From the NCBI RefSeq assembly GCF_024172085.1, contig NZ_JAMZDZ010000001.1:8494001-8558000 (forward strand): a stretch of DNA of 64,000 nucleotides. Direction: 5' to 3'. Positions 43,596-51,934 of the stretch are shown here, in pieces. The first letter of the stretch is position 1. Each line of letters begins with the position of its first letter. Source of the DNA: Hamadaea flava (GTDB taxonomy: Bacteria; Actinomycetota; Actinomycetes; Mycobacteriales; Micromonosporaceae). The translations under genes were made by a program, and so were the position numbers. Under the pieces are notes generated by a model. The model was not told the origin of the DNA. It searched no databases and saw only the letters and a program-made list of their open reading frames with translations.

Positions 43596-43651
43596 TCTAT
43601 CTGGTGCAACCAAAACCTCCCTTCGGGCACAGTCAGATGCAAGGAGGCATC

Positions 43652-44965
43652 GTGAGATCCCTGCTGCACAGGGCACGTCGCACCACCCGGGCCGTCGTCG
43701 CGGCGGCGCTCGGGCTCACCCTCGCACTGTCGGCCAGCGGATGCCTCGGGTCGTCGTCGGACGACACCGGCGCCGCCGACCCGCAGTTCGAGGGCACTGT
43801 GGAGTTCTGGACGATCAACCTCAAGAAGAACTACAACGACTACGTCACCGGCCTGATCAACTCCTACCAGAAGCAGCACCCCAGGGTCACCATCAACTGG
43901 GTGGACGTGCCCGGCGCCGAGATCTCCACCAAGCTGCTGGCCGCCATCGCCAGCGGCAGCGTCCCGGACGCGGTGAACCTCGACTCCGGAAACCTGGGCA
44001 AGTTCATCCCGTCACTGGCTTCTGTGGACGAACTGCTCGCGCAAGACGCGCTCGCCGACTACCAGCCGAACCTGCTCACCTCGCTGCGCCGCGACGGCAA
44101 GCTCTACGCGCTGCCCTGGTACAACGGCGGCGCACCGGTCGGGATCTACCGCACCTCCGTCGTGGGCAAGGCCGGCTTCGACGCCGCCAATCCGCCGAAG
44201 ACCTATGAGGAGGCGCTCGACCTGGCCCAGAAGGTCTACGACACCGCCAAGGTCAACGGCATGAACGAACTGCCGGGCTACCAGCAGCTGGCGACGATGG
44301 GCGTACAGATGATCTCGGCGGACAAGAAGAAGGCGACCTTCAACACCCCGGCGGCCGCCGCGATCCTCGAGGCGTTCAAGAAGGTGTACGACGGCAAGGG
44401 CATCGCACCCGGAGCGGTCACCAAGGACACCCGCAACTATCCGCAGAACCTCGACAACTCACAGTTGGCGTTCATGCCGAACGCTCTTCCGTTCGCCCTG
44501 CTCAACACGAAGAAGAACGCGCCGAACGTCTACAGCGACCTCACGATCACGAAGGCTCTGAAGAACACCGACGGCAAGTACCTGCTGTTGGCCCAGCAGA
44601 CCTTCGTCGTCCCGAAGGCGTCCAAGCACAAGCGGGCGGCGGCCGAGTTCCTCAAGTTCGTCACCAGCAGCGAGAACCAACTCGCCTTCTGCAAGCTCGT
44701 GACGATCTACCCCTCGACGATCGCCGCGGCCAACGACACCTTCTTCACTCAGGCCACCGGCGAAGAGCCGATCGACAAGGCACGGCAGGTGATCGTCTCG
44801 GAGATGCCCGACCTGATCGACGGGTCACTGGGCACCAGCCGGGACTCCGAACTCGTGGAGTTGTTCGCCGAACAGATCCGCGGCTTCATGCAGGGCCAGC
44901 AGAGCGCCACGCAGGCGCTGACCGCTGCCGAACAGGCCTGGAACACCAAGCTGGCCGAGAACTAG
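43652..44965 (+). CDS. Sugar-binding lipoprotein of ABC importer
   Basis: 437 residues. Basic N-terminus, hydrophobic stretch and lipobox LSASGC with Cys at about residue 31. The mature part (EGTVEFWTINLKKNYNDYVT, YALPWYNGGAPVGIYRTSVV) is that of extracellular solute-binding family 1, which bind oligosaccharides. GTG 43652 has AAGGAGG 4 bases upstream; the upstream ATG at 43547 would bury the promoter and signal peptide. It delivers substrate to the divergently encoded permeases and heads the operon of intracellular catabolic enzymes. Confidence 0.9.
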   Translation: MRSLLHRARRTTRAVVAAALGLTLALSASGCLGSSSDDTGAADPQFEGTVEFWTINLKKNYNDYVTGLINSYQKQHPRVTINWVDVPGAEISTKLLAAIASGSVPDAVNLDSGNLGKFIPSLASVDELLAQDALADYQPNLLTSLRRDGKLYALPWYNGGAPVGIYRTSVVGKAGFDAANPPKTYEEALDLAQKVYDTAKVNGMNELPGYQQLATMGVQMISADKKKATFNTPAAAAILEAFKKVYDGKGIAPGAVTKDTRNYPQNLDNSQLAFMPNALPFALLNTKKNAPNVYSDLTITKALKNTDGKYLLLAQQTFVVPKASKHKRAAAEFLKFVTSSENQLAFCKLVTIYPSTIAAANDTFFTQATGEEPIDKARQVIVSEMPDLIDGSLGTSRDSELVELFAEQIRGFMQGQQSATQALTAAEQAWNTKLAEN

Positions 44966-44978
44966 GGAGAACCACGCA

Positions 44979-46013
44979 ATGCTCAGGGTCGGGATCATCG
45001 GAGCCGGCATCATGGCCGCCGGACACGCCGAAGTGCTCGCCGCTCATCCAGACGCCGTGGTCACCGCGGTCGCCAGCCGTACCCGGCACTCCGCCGAGCG
45101 GCTGGCCGCGTCGACGTCGGCGAACCCCGCCGTCTTCGACGACGCAGACGCGCTCATCGCCTCCGGTCAGGTGGACGCGGTGAGCATCACGACTCCCGAC
45201 CCTCTGCACGCCGAGATGATGGTGGCGGCGGCGAAGGCGGGCCTGCACATCCTGGTGGAGAAACCGTTCACCACCGACGTGCCAGGCGCCGACGCCGCCG
45301 CCGCCGCGATCAAGGACAACGACGTCCGCGCCATGTGCCTGTTCAACCATCGTTGGGTTCCGGCATACGCGCAGGCCAAGCAGCGTATGGCTGAGATCGG
45401 CCAGCCGGTGGTGGGCTACGCCCGCAAGGACGACACGATCTTCGTCCCCACCGAGATGATCTCCTGGGCCCAGAGCACCACCTGCGCGTGGTTCCTGTCC
45501 AGTCACGACATCGACTTGATGACCTGGCTGATGGACGACCAGATCACCCGGGTCTACGCGACCGCACGGTACGGGCGGCTGCGGCGTTCCGGGATCGACA
45601 CCCCGGACGCCATTCAGATCCAGGCGCAATTCTCCCGAGGGGCGATCGCCACGTTCGAATCCGCGTGGATCTACCCCAACACGTTCCCGACGGTCGTCGA
45701 CAGCTACGTCACCGTCGCGGGGGAGCAGGGCGTGATCCAGCTCGACCGGCAGAAGGAAGGCATCACCATCGCCACCGAGCAGGCGTACGCCTATCCGCGC
45801 AACATGCTCCAGCGGGTGGTGCACGGCCAGCCCGCGGGCGCGTACCGCGACGCCATCCACCACTTCGTGGATTGCGCCCGCTCCGGAGCGCAGCCGCTGG
45901 TCAGCGTAGCGAGTTCCCGCCACGTGACCGCAGTGCTCGCTGCGGCGCACGAGTCGATCGCCTGCGCAGCGCCCGTCGACGTCGCCCCGGACCCCTTGGA
46001 GGCACTGCGATGA
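44979..46013 (+). CDS. Gfo/Idh/MocA-family oxidoreductase
   Basis: 344 residues. An N-terminal NAD(P)-binding fold (VGIIGAGIMAAGHAEVLAAH), ITTPDPLHAEMMVAAAKAGL, and the catalytic EKPFT motif (ILVEKPFTTDVPGADA, Lys near residue 93) are diagnostic. C-terminal alpha/beta domain with H in SSHDIDLMTWLMDD. It oxidises or reduces a sugar or sugar-acid carbon, often to a 3-keto intermediate that sets up beta-elimination of a glycosidic bond. It starts at ATG 44979, 13 bases after the binding-protein gene, and overlaps the lyase gene by 4 bases. Confidence 0.9.
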   Translation: MLRVGIIGAGIMAAGHAEVLAAHPDAVVTAVASRTRHSAERLAASTSANPAVFDDADALIASGQVDAVSITTPDPLHAEMMVAAAKAGLHILVEKPFTTDVPGADAAAAAIKDNDVRAMCLFNHRWVPAYAQAKQRMAEIGQPVVGYARKDDTIFVPTEMISWAQSTTCAWFLSSHDIDLMTWLMDDQITRVYATARYGRLRRSGIDTPDAIQIQAQFSRGAIATFESAWIYPNTFPTVVDSYVTVAGEQGVIQLDRQKEGITIATEQAYAYPRNMLQRVVHGQPAGAYRDAIHHFVDCARSGAQPLVSVASSRHVTAVLAAAHESIACAAPVDVAPDPLEALR

Positions 46014-47884
46014 CCCCCACCAGCGTGGAGAAGCCGCACCACGTCGACGACGCGCGCATGCGGCACATCAGCGACGCCGACCTGGCCGAAGCGTTCGGCG
46101 TCGCGACCCTCGCCGACCTGCGCGCCCAGCTGTCGCTGCCCGGACGTCCGCGGCCGGTCTGGGATCCGGCCCGGTGGGCCGCGGCGAATCCGGCGAGCGG
46201 GCCGGCGGTGGTGGCCGAGGCCGACGCGCTGCTCGATCGGCAGGTCGACTTCCTCGACCGGGGCATGGGGCGCTCACGGCTCTACGGCTTCCACTACCTG
46301 GGCTGGCTCAACCCGCTGATCCAGGCGGACGCCCTGACCGGGGATCCGCGGTACGCCGAATGCTTCGAGCGTTTCTTCGGCCAGTGGTACGACAGTCGCG
46401 ACGACGTCGTCGGGGACTGGCCCGGCCTCGACGTCATCTGGTACTCGCTCGGGGTGGCCAGCCGAGGCGCCGTCTTCGCCAAAGCGCTCGCCGTCTTCGG
46501 CGACCGGTTGAGCCAGACGCGCTGGGCGCAGCTGGTCAAGGCGATCGTCGGCGGCGCGCGCTGGGCGTACGAGGAGCACGACAGCTTCCGGCACGGCAAC
46601 TGGCAACTGTTCAGCGTCGCCGAACTCTTGCACGTCGCCTCGGTCTTCCCCGAGGCGGTGGAGGCGCCGGCCTGGTCGGCACGGGCCCGGCAGCGTCTGC
46701 TCGACCACCTGGACCGCGACTTCTACGCCGACGGCGGCCATCATGAGCGTTCACCGGGCTATCACACGATGTGCCTGGAGGCGCTGCACCGTGCCGCCGT
46801 CATCGGCGAGCAGCACCTGGGCTGGGATCTGGCCGCCGACGAGCGATTCCGGGCCACCCACGACTGGCTCGCCAAGCTCGCCGACGACGTTGGGTGGATC
46901 CCACATCTGCAAGACAGCGGCGTGGTGTGGCCGGCGAAGCTGCTGTTGCGGGGAGACTACTTCCATCCCGGGCTCGGCTACGGCGACCTCGCCGCCGGCT
47001 GGCTCACCCCGGCCGAGATCGCCGAAGAGCTGTCCTGGCTGCCGCCGGCGCCGCCGCGCGCACCGGCGGCCCACGCCGTGGTCCGCGGGTCGGAGCTGCT
47101 GGCGACCAGCCGGTACGCGATCCTCCGCGGCGCGGGCACGCAAACGGTCGTGAACTTCGGCCCGCACGTCGGCCACGAGCTGGAGTCGCACAGTCACCAC
47201 GCCGCCCTCGACTTCGTCATCGCCGCCGACGGCGTGCCGCTGGCCTGGGAGGCGGGCTGCCCGCCGTCCTACGACGACCCCGGCTACTACGACTGGTACC
47301 AGGCCACTCGCGGCCACAACACGGTGCAGCCGCACAACGCGCAGCTGTCGACCGAACGCGCGGTCGTCGTCGACACGTTCGCGACCCTGCCGCAGCTCGA
47401 CGTGTTCGCCGCCCATCACGACGGATATCCGGTACGCCACGACCGGCGGATCGTCTTCGTCCGGGCCGAGCCGCACTATTGGCTGGTCACCGACGTCCTC
47501 GGCCAGAACGGGTTCGTCTGGCGGATCCACGGTCTGGCCCCCTGGACCGATCACGGGCCGGGCTATCGCACGGCCGGACTCCTGGTCGTCCCCGCCGATC
47601 CCGCCGGCGTCGAACGCTCCGACGGTCCGGCTCGCATCCCCGACGCGGCGACGCGGCAGGCCGACTACGGCACCATCCACGGGCTGCACCTGACCTTCGA
47701 CGGCGACCGCAGCGACGTGCTTCTGACGCCCGCTGCCGGGCAGCAGGCGCCGCCGACCCTCAGCCGCCGGGGACGAACACTCGTCGTGCGGGTGGGCGAC
47801 TACGAGGACCACGTGACGGCGACCCACTGGAAACGGTTCGACGCCCACACCGGCACACTGATCGAGGACGCCGCATGGAGCTGA
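46010..47884 (+). CDS. Heparinase II/III-like polysaccharide lyase
   Basis: 624 residues. An N-terminal (alpha/alpha) toroid contains FHYLGWLNPLIQADALTGDP, FRHGNWQLFSVAELLHVA and HHERSPGYHTMCLEALHRAA, typical of the alginate/heparinase II-III lyase group. The C-terminal beta domain follows, with SHHAALDFVIAADGVPLAWE and YDWYQATRGHNTVQPHN. Asn, His and Tyr residues in these segments are candidates for the catalytic base/acid. Without a signal peptide it should work in the cytoplasm on imported uronic-acid-containing oligosaccharides. ATG 46010 overlaps the previous stop (ATGA). It could be an exo-acting oligosaccharide lyase of the PL15/PL17 kind, but the substrate is not determined. Confidence 0.8.
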   Translation: MTPTSVEKPHHVDDARMRHISDADLAEAFGVATLADLRAQLSLPGRPRPVWDPARWAAANPASGPAVVAEADALLDRQVDFLDRGMGRSRLYGFHYLGWLNPLIQADALTGDPRYAECFERFFGQWYDSRDDVVGDWPGLDVIWYSLGVASRGAVFAKALAVFGDRLSQTRWAQLVKAIVGGARWAYEEHDSFRHGNWQLFSVAELLHVASVFPEAVEAPAWSARARQRLLDHLDRDFYADGGHHERSPGYHTMCLEALHRAAVIGEQHLGWDLAADERFRATHDWLAKLADDVGWIPHLQDSGVVWPAKLLLRGDYFHPGLGYGDLAAGWLTPAEIAEELSWLPPAPPRAPAAHAVVRGSELLATSRYAILRGAGTQTVVNFGPHVGHELESHSHHAALDFVIAADGVPLAWEAGCPPSYDDPGYYDWYQATRGHNTVQPHNAQLSTERAVVVDTFATLPQLDVFAAHHDGYPVRHDRRIVFVRAEPHYWLVTDVLGQNGFVWRIHGLAPWTDHGPGYRTAGLLVVPADPAGVERSDGPARIPDAATRQADYGTIHGLHLTFDGDRSDVLLTPAAGQQAPPTLSRRGRTLVVRVGDYEDHVTATHWKRFDAHTGTLIEDAAWS

Positions 47885-48630
47885 TCGACGCGGACGCGCT
47901 GCTGGGTCGCCACCCACGCGCCGACGTCGGGCTGGGCACGGTCGCACAGCTACTGTCGCGAATGGACACCGTCGGCATCGACTCGGCCGTGGTCGGGCAC
48001 ACGCTGTCGTGGCTTCACGATCCCGCGGCGGGCAACCAGCGCGTTTTAGAACTCGTGGCCGACCAGCCGCGGCTCAGCCCCGCCTGGGTCATGTTGCCGG
48101 CGCACAGCGGCGAAACCGGACCGGTGGACCGCTTCGCGGCCGCCGCCCTCGACAGCGGAGTCGCGGCGGTCCGGCTCTACCCGGCCGATCACGGCTTCGA
48201 CCTGACCAGCGGCGACTGCGCCCCGATGCTGGCCGCCCTCGCCGAGGCCGGCCTGCCGGTGCTGCTCGACGCCGGGCAGGCCGGTTGGCCGGCGATCGAG
48301 GCCGTCGCGGCGGCCCATCCGGACCTGCCGATCGTCGTCGGCCAGGTGGGCTACCGCTCACTGCGGGCGGTCGCCGGCGTGCTGTCGCGTACCCGCAACG
48401 TCCATATCGGACTGGCGAACATGTCCTCACACTGCGGGCTCGAATGGCTGGTCGACCAGTTCGGCGCTGAGCGCTTGATATTCGGCACCGGCGCGCTGGA
48501 GCGGGACCCGGCCGAGGCCGTCACCCGGCTGTTGTGGTCCGAGCTGACCGACGAGCAGGTCGCGGCGATCGGCGCCACGAACCTGCGCGACCTCACCGCA
48601 GGAAGGTGTACGCCGGCATGTCCTCGCTGA
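47875..48630 (+). CDS. Amidohydrolase-like protein lacking metal ligands (pseudoenzyme)
   Basis: 251 residues, a short amidohydrolase_2 (PF04909)-like TIM barrel that parallels the next gene along its length. Where active members have DxHxH it has IDADALLG; where the partner has LTHTYAG and LAGHSG it has LLDAGQAG and VVGQVG; and the final Asp motif FGSD is FGTG. All expected metal and proton-transfer residues are thus absent, so it is predicted to be non-catalytic, perhaps a regulatory or structural partner of the enzyme at 48618. It overlaps the upstream lyase by 10 bases and the downstream gene by 13 bases, so coupled expression is certain. ATG 47875. Confidence 0.7.
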   Translation: MELIDADALLGRHPRADVGLGTVAQLLSRMDTVGIDSAVVGHTLSWLHDPAAGNQRVLELVADQPRLSPAWVMLPAHSGETGPVDRFAAAALDSGVAAVRLYPADHGFDLTSGDCAPMLAALAEAGLPVLLDAGQAGWPAIEAVAAAHPDLPIVVGQVGYRSLRAVAGVLSRTRNVHIGLANMSSHCGLEWLVDQFGAERLIFGTGALERDPAEAVTRLLWSELTDEQVAAIGATNLRDLTAGRCTPACPR

Positions 48631-49445
48631 CCGGGGCGGTATTCGCCCGCCAAGCCCAGCGGCAGTTCGCCATCGTCGACGCGCACGCGCACGCCGGGCC
48701 CTACAGTCTGTTCTTCATCCCCGACAACGGACCCGACGCGATGGTGCGGGTGATGGACCGCTGCGGCGTCAGCCGTACCGTGTTCTCCAGCCACCTGGCG
48801 ATCCAGCTCGACGCGTCGGCCGGCAACGACGCCACGGCCGCCGCGGTCAGCGCGCACCCCGGGCGACTGTCGGGGTATCTGGTGGTCAACCCATGGCAGG
48901 ACCCGCACGCCGAGGTGGAGCGTTACGCCGGCGACCCACGCTTCAGCGGCATCAAACTGCACCCGAGCCTGCACCATTACGCGCTCACCGGTCCGCGCTA
49001 CGCGGCTGCCTTCGAGTACGCGGCGCACACCGGCTGCCCCGTGCTGACCCACACCTACGCCGGCTCCGAATGGGACGACCTGTCGGTGGTCGCCGCGGTC
49101 GCCGAGCGCTACCCGAACGTGACGATCCTGGCCGGCCACAGCGGAATCACCCCGACCGGGTTCGACGCTGCGATCGCCGTGGCGCGGCGGATGCCCAACG
49201 TTGTGCTGGAGGTGTGCGGCTCGTTCATCCGCGGCGACGACATCACCCGGATGGTGGCCGAACTCGGCCCCGATCGGGTCGTGTTCGGCAGCGACTTTCC
49301 TTTCATCGACCTGCGCATGTCTCTCGGCCGGGTGATCTTCGCGCAGCTCAACGATGACGAGCGGGCGGCCGTGCTCGGTGGAACCATGCTCTCCCTCCTC
49401 GGCCGACAGCGGTCCGCGCACGATACGCTACGAGGGGTAGCGTGA
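48618..49445 (+). CDS. Amidohydrolase_2 family metal-dependent hydrolase/decarboxylase
   Basis: 275 residues. Metal-binding motif DAHAHAG near residue 20, TIM-barrel His in VLTHTYAG and LAGHSG, and the conserved Asp in VVFGSDFPFID. This is a complete active-site set for PF04909 (TIM-barrel hydrolases and decarboxylases, including lactonases of sugar acids). It probably opens a lactone or cleaves a sugar-acid derivative made by the oxidoreductase/lyase. ATG 48618 with AGGAAGG 11 bases upstream. It pairs with the apparently inactive paralog just before it. Confidence 0.8.
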   Translation: MSSLTGAVFARQAQRQFAIVDAHAHAGPYSLFFIPDNGPDAMVRVMDRCGVSRTVFSSHLAIQLDASAGNDATAAAVSAHPGRLSGYLVVNPWQDPHAEVERYAGDPRFSGIKLHPSLHHYALTGPRYAAAFEYAAHTGCPVLTHTYAGSEWDDLSVVAAVAERYPNVTILAGHSGITPTGFDAAIAVARRMPNVVLEVCGSFIRGDDITRMVAELGPDRVVFGSDFPFIDLRMSLGRVIFAQLNDDERAAVLGGTMLSLLGRQRSAHDTLRGVA

Positions 49446-49476
49446 GATGCGACGCAGTGGCCGGAGGTCGTCACAA

Positions 49477-50820
49477 GTGGCACGGCTAGGTTTGGGCACC
49501 GGATCCGAGATCGTCATCGGCGTCGTCGGTCCGCTCGATCTCGTCGAGCGGATCATGTTCATGGGACGCGAGCCCGGCACCCGGGACTGGCGGCTGGTCG
49601 GCTCGGCGCACAACGCGGAGCAGGAGACCCGCGAGCGGCTCATGAAGATCGTCGACGGCATCGACGTGGCTTTGTTCACTGGTCCACTCCAGTACGACCT
49701 GGCCCGCGCCGAGGGCGAGCTGCCCGTCCCCGCCACGTACGTGCCGGTCTCCGGTGCGTCGATGTACTCGGCACTATTGGGCGGGACCGTCGCCGGCACC
49801 TGTGATCCCGCCCGGGTGAGCGTCGACTCGATCGCCGAGGCCGACGTCAAAGAGTCCTACGACGAGATGAACGTGAGCACCGCCGGCGTCCACGTGCTCG
49901 AATACCAGGGACCGACCTCGGTGAAGGAGTTCCTGGCGTTTCACGAGCGCCTCTATCGCTCCGGCAAGACGTCCGCCGCGTTGACGACCGTGCGTACCGT
50001 CGCGCAGGGGCTGCAGGCCGCCGGTGTGCCGGCGCTGCGGATGCTGCCGACCGCCCGGACCCTGCGTACGGCCCTGAACACCGCAGCCCTGCTGGGAACC
50101 GGCAGCAAGCTGGAGGAGTCGCAGATCGCCATCGCGATCGTCCAACTGCCGCAGGCGTACCGGCAGGGGCACATCGGGCCCAGCAACTACTGGCAGCAGG
50201 AGCTGCGGCTATCACTGCACCGCACGCTGCTGATCGAGGCGCAGCGGATGGGCGCCACCGTCATGCCGTGGGCCGAGCACAGCTATCTGATCGTCGCGAC
50301 GGTGGGCTCGCTGGCCCAAGCGACCGACGGGCTGCGCGCGGCGCCGTTCCTGGACAGCATCCGCGAGGAACTCGGCGCGACCGTCGAGATCGGTATCGGC
50401 TTGGGCCGCAGCGCCCGCGACGCCGAGGTCAACGCAGCCACCGCGGTGGGGCAGGCTTCGGCAACCGAGGCGGTCCTGATCGACGCCAACGGTGACGTGA
50501 TGTCCCTGCCCGCCCGGCCGCACCAACGCCAGGCCGATCCCGCTGCGGCGACGGTGACAGCCTCATCGGCCCGGTCCAAGGGCGTACAAGTGCTCGGCAA
50601 GCTCATCGACCGGCTGGGCGTCGACGGCGGATCCGGCCCTGAGGTGGTGGACGCTGAGGCGGTCTCGGAGCTGCTGGGGATCAGTGCGCGAAGCGCCCGG
50701 CGTACCCTCAACGAACTGGTCGAACAAGGTCTGGCCTGGCCGGTGCCGGTTGCTCGGTCGGCCCAGGTCGGCCGGCCACGCCAACAGTATCGGCTGGTCG
50801 CCGAGAAGCTGGGGCGTTAG
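49477..50820 (+). CDS. Transcriptional regulator with GGDEF-like sensor and winged helix
   Basis: About 447 residues from GTG 49477, which has GGAGG 9 bases upstream (an ATG at 49447 lacks one). Residues 1-190 look like a PrpR/receiver-like alpha/beta sensor (IVIGVVGPLDLVERIMF, VDGIDVALFTGPLQYDLARA). About 200-340 form a degenerate GGDEF-like domain (TSAALTTVRTVAQGLQAAGV; VEIGIGLGRSARDAEVNAAT). The C-terminal 70 residues are a winged helix (AVSELLGISARSARRTLNEL, VGRPRQQYRL). No nucleotidyl-cyclase motif survives in the middle domain, as in CdaR/PucR-type regulators. It sits at the end of the lyase operon and probably controls it. A named family was not recognised. Confidence 0.6.
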   Translation: MARLGLGTGSEIVIGVVGPLDLVERIMFMGREPGTRDWRLVGSAHNAEQETRERLMKIVDGIDVALFTGPLQYDLARAEGELPVPATYVPVSGASMYSALLGGTVAGTCDPARVSVDSIAEADVKESYDEMNVSTAGVHVLEYQGPTSVKEFLAFHERLYRSGKTSAALTTVRTVAQGLQAAGVPALRMLPTARTLRTALNTAALLGTGSKLEESQIAIAIVQLPQAYRQGHIGPSNYWQQELRLSLHRTLLIEAQRMGATVMPWAEHSYLIVATVGSLAQATDGLRAAPFLDSIREELGATVEIGIGLGRSARDAEVNAATAVGQASATEAVLIDANGDVMSLPARPHQRQADPAAATVTASSARSKGVQVLGKLIDRLGVDGGSGPEVVDAEAVSELLGISARSARRTLNELVEQGLAWPVPVARSAQVGRPRQQYRLVAEKLGR

Positions 50821-50856
50821 CCGCCGGCGCGAGCGTGGCGCACCCGAACCGGCGGC
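50820..50856. terminator. Hairpin between convergent genes
   Basis: GCCGCCGG (50820-50827) pairs with CCGGCGGC (50849-50856) around a 21-base loop, directly after the regulator stop and before the opposing stop at 50864. Confidence 0.4.
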
Positions 50857-50863
50857 CGAACGC

Positions 50864-51934
50864 TCAGCCCACCTCAATATGACCGTCACGGACGCCGACC
50901 AGGGCAGGCTTGGCGCGCTTGAGGTCGTCGTTGGCGGCCGGGCAGTACTGGCGACTGTTGTACTCGAACGCCGGTGACGACCACGGCAGCGCGGCCGCCA
51001 GCCGAGCCGAGTGTTCGAGTGCCAGATCGACGGCGGTCAGGTCCTGAATGGTGACGAACATCCGGTGCCGCTGGGCGAACGCGTGCGCGCGCAACGCCAG
51101 GCTGGTGCCCTTGCTCGCTTTGACCACCAGGCCGCTCCAGCCCTGATCGCGCAACCCGCCGAGCTGCTCGGCGGTGGCCAGTCCTTCGTCGACGAGCACC
51201 GGTTTGAGTCGCCCGACCGCGCGCAGACCGCTCGGGTCGTCACCGGCGTCCCTCGGTATCGGCTGCTCGAGATAGCCGATCGCGGCGTACGCGTCCGGGT
51301 CGTCGGCACGCACCCGTTCGAGCAGCTCGACTACGCCGGCGGCTTCGGCGTACCCCTCGTTGGGATCCAAGGACAGCCGCGGCCGGCCGGCGTGGCGGAA
51401 GACCTCACCGACCCTGGCCGCGTCGGCCGCGGGGCTGCGACCGGACAGCTTGATCTTGACGTGCCCGATGCCGTCCGGCGGCGGCGCAGCGGGATCGTCG
51501 ACGCCGACGACGTGCTGCACCGGCAGACGGCGCCGCAGCGGCGGCGGCAGTGCCGACAACGCGGCGTGCACCGCGTTGTCGACGGCCGCCAGCGCCAGCG
51601 TGGTGGCCAAGGCCGGCATGGCGCCACCGATCGTGGCCTGCGCGACGGTGTCGTGGACCTCGATCGGGTCGGCCGTGCGAATGCCGTCGGCCGCCTCGGC
51701 CAACGTCACCGCCGCCGCACGCATCAGCTGGTCCTTGCTCGCCCAGGACAGCTGCGGATCCCCGGGCCAGGCCCACGGCACCGAGAGCATGCTCGCCCCG
51801 GCGCCGTGGCGCTGACCCGATCGGACCCGCACGACCGCCATCGTGACCCGGTCGATGCTCGCCCCGGACAGATGCAGCGGCCGAGCGAACAACACGTCCC
51901 GGAACTCGATCCCCGTGACGCTAAGCGGCGCCAT
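50864..51934 (-). CDS. Enolase-superfamily enzyme, muconate-lactonising-like
   Basis: 356 residues. An N-terminal capping domain is followed by the TIM barrel: Lys pair in HVKIKLSG, metal ligands Asp in LSLDPNEGY, Glu in YLEQPI and Asp/Glu in VLVDEGL, and a Lys in GLVVKASKGTS. The KxK plus sixth-strand Lys arrangement suits the muconate-lactonising/dipeptide epimerase side of the superfamily more than mandelate racemase, but sugar-acid dehydratases are also possible. The reaction starts by abstracting a proton alpha to a carboxylate, which fits a locus handling uronates or sugar acids. ATG 51934 overlaps the end of the upstream secreted gene by 14 bases. Confidence 0.8.
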   Translation of the reverse strand: MAPLSVTGIEFRDVLFARPLHLSGASIDRVTMAVVRVRSGQRHGAGASMLSVPWAWPGDPQLSWASKDQLMRAAAVTLAEAADGIRTADPIEVHDTVAQATIGGAMPALATTLALAAVDNAVHAALSALPPPLRRRLPVQHVVGVDDPAAPPPDGIGHVKIKLSGRSPAADAARVGEVFRHAGRPRLSLDPNEGYAEAAGVVELLERVRADDPDAYAAIGYLEQPIPRDAGDDPSGLRAVGRLKPVLVDEGLATAEQLGGLRDQGWSGLVVKASKGTSLALRAHAFAQRHRMFVTIQDLTAVDLALEHSARLAAALPWSSPAFEYNSRQYCPAANDDLKRAKPALVGVRDGHIEVG

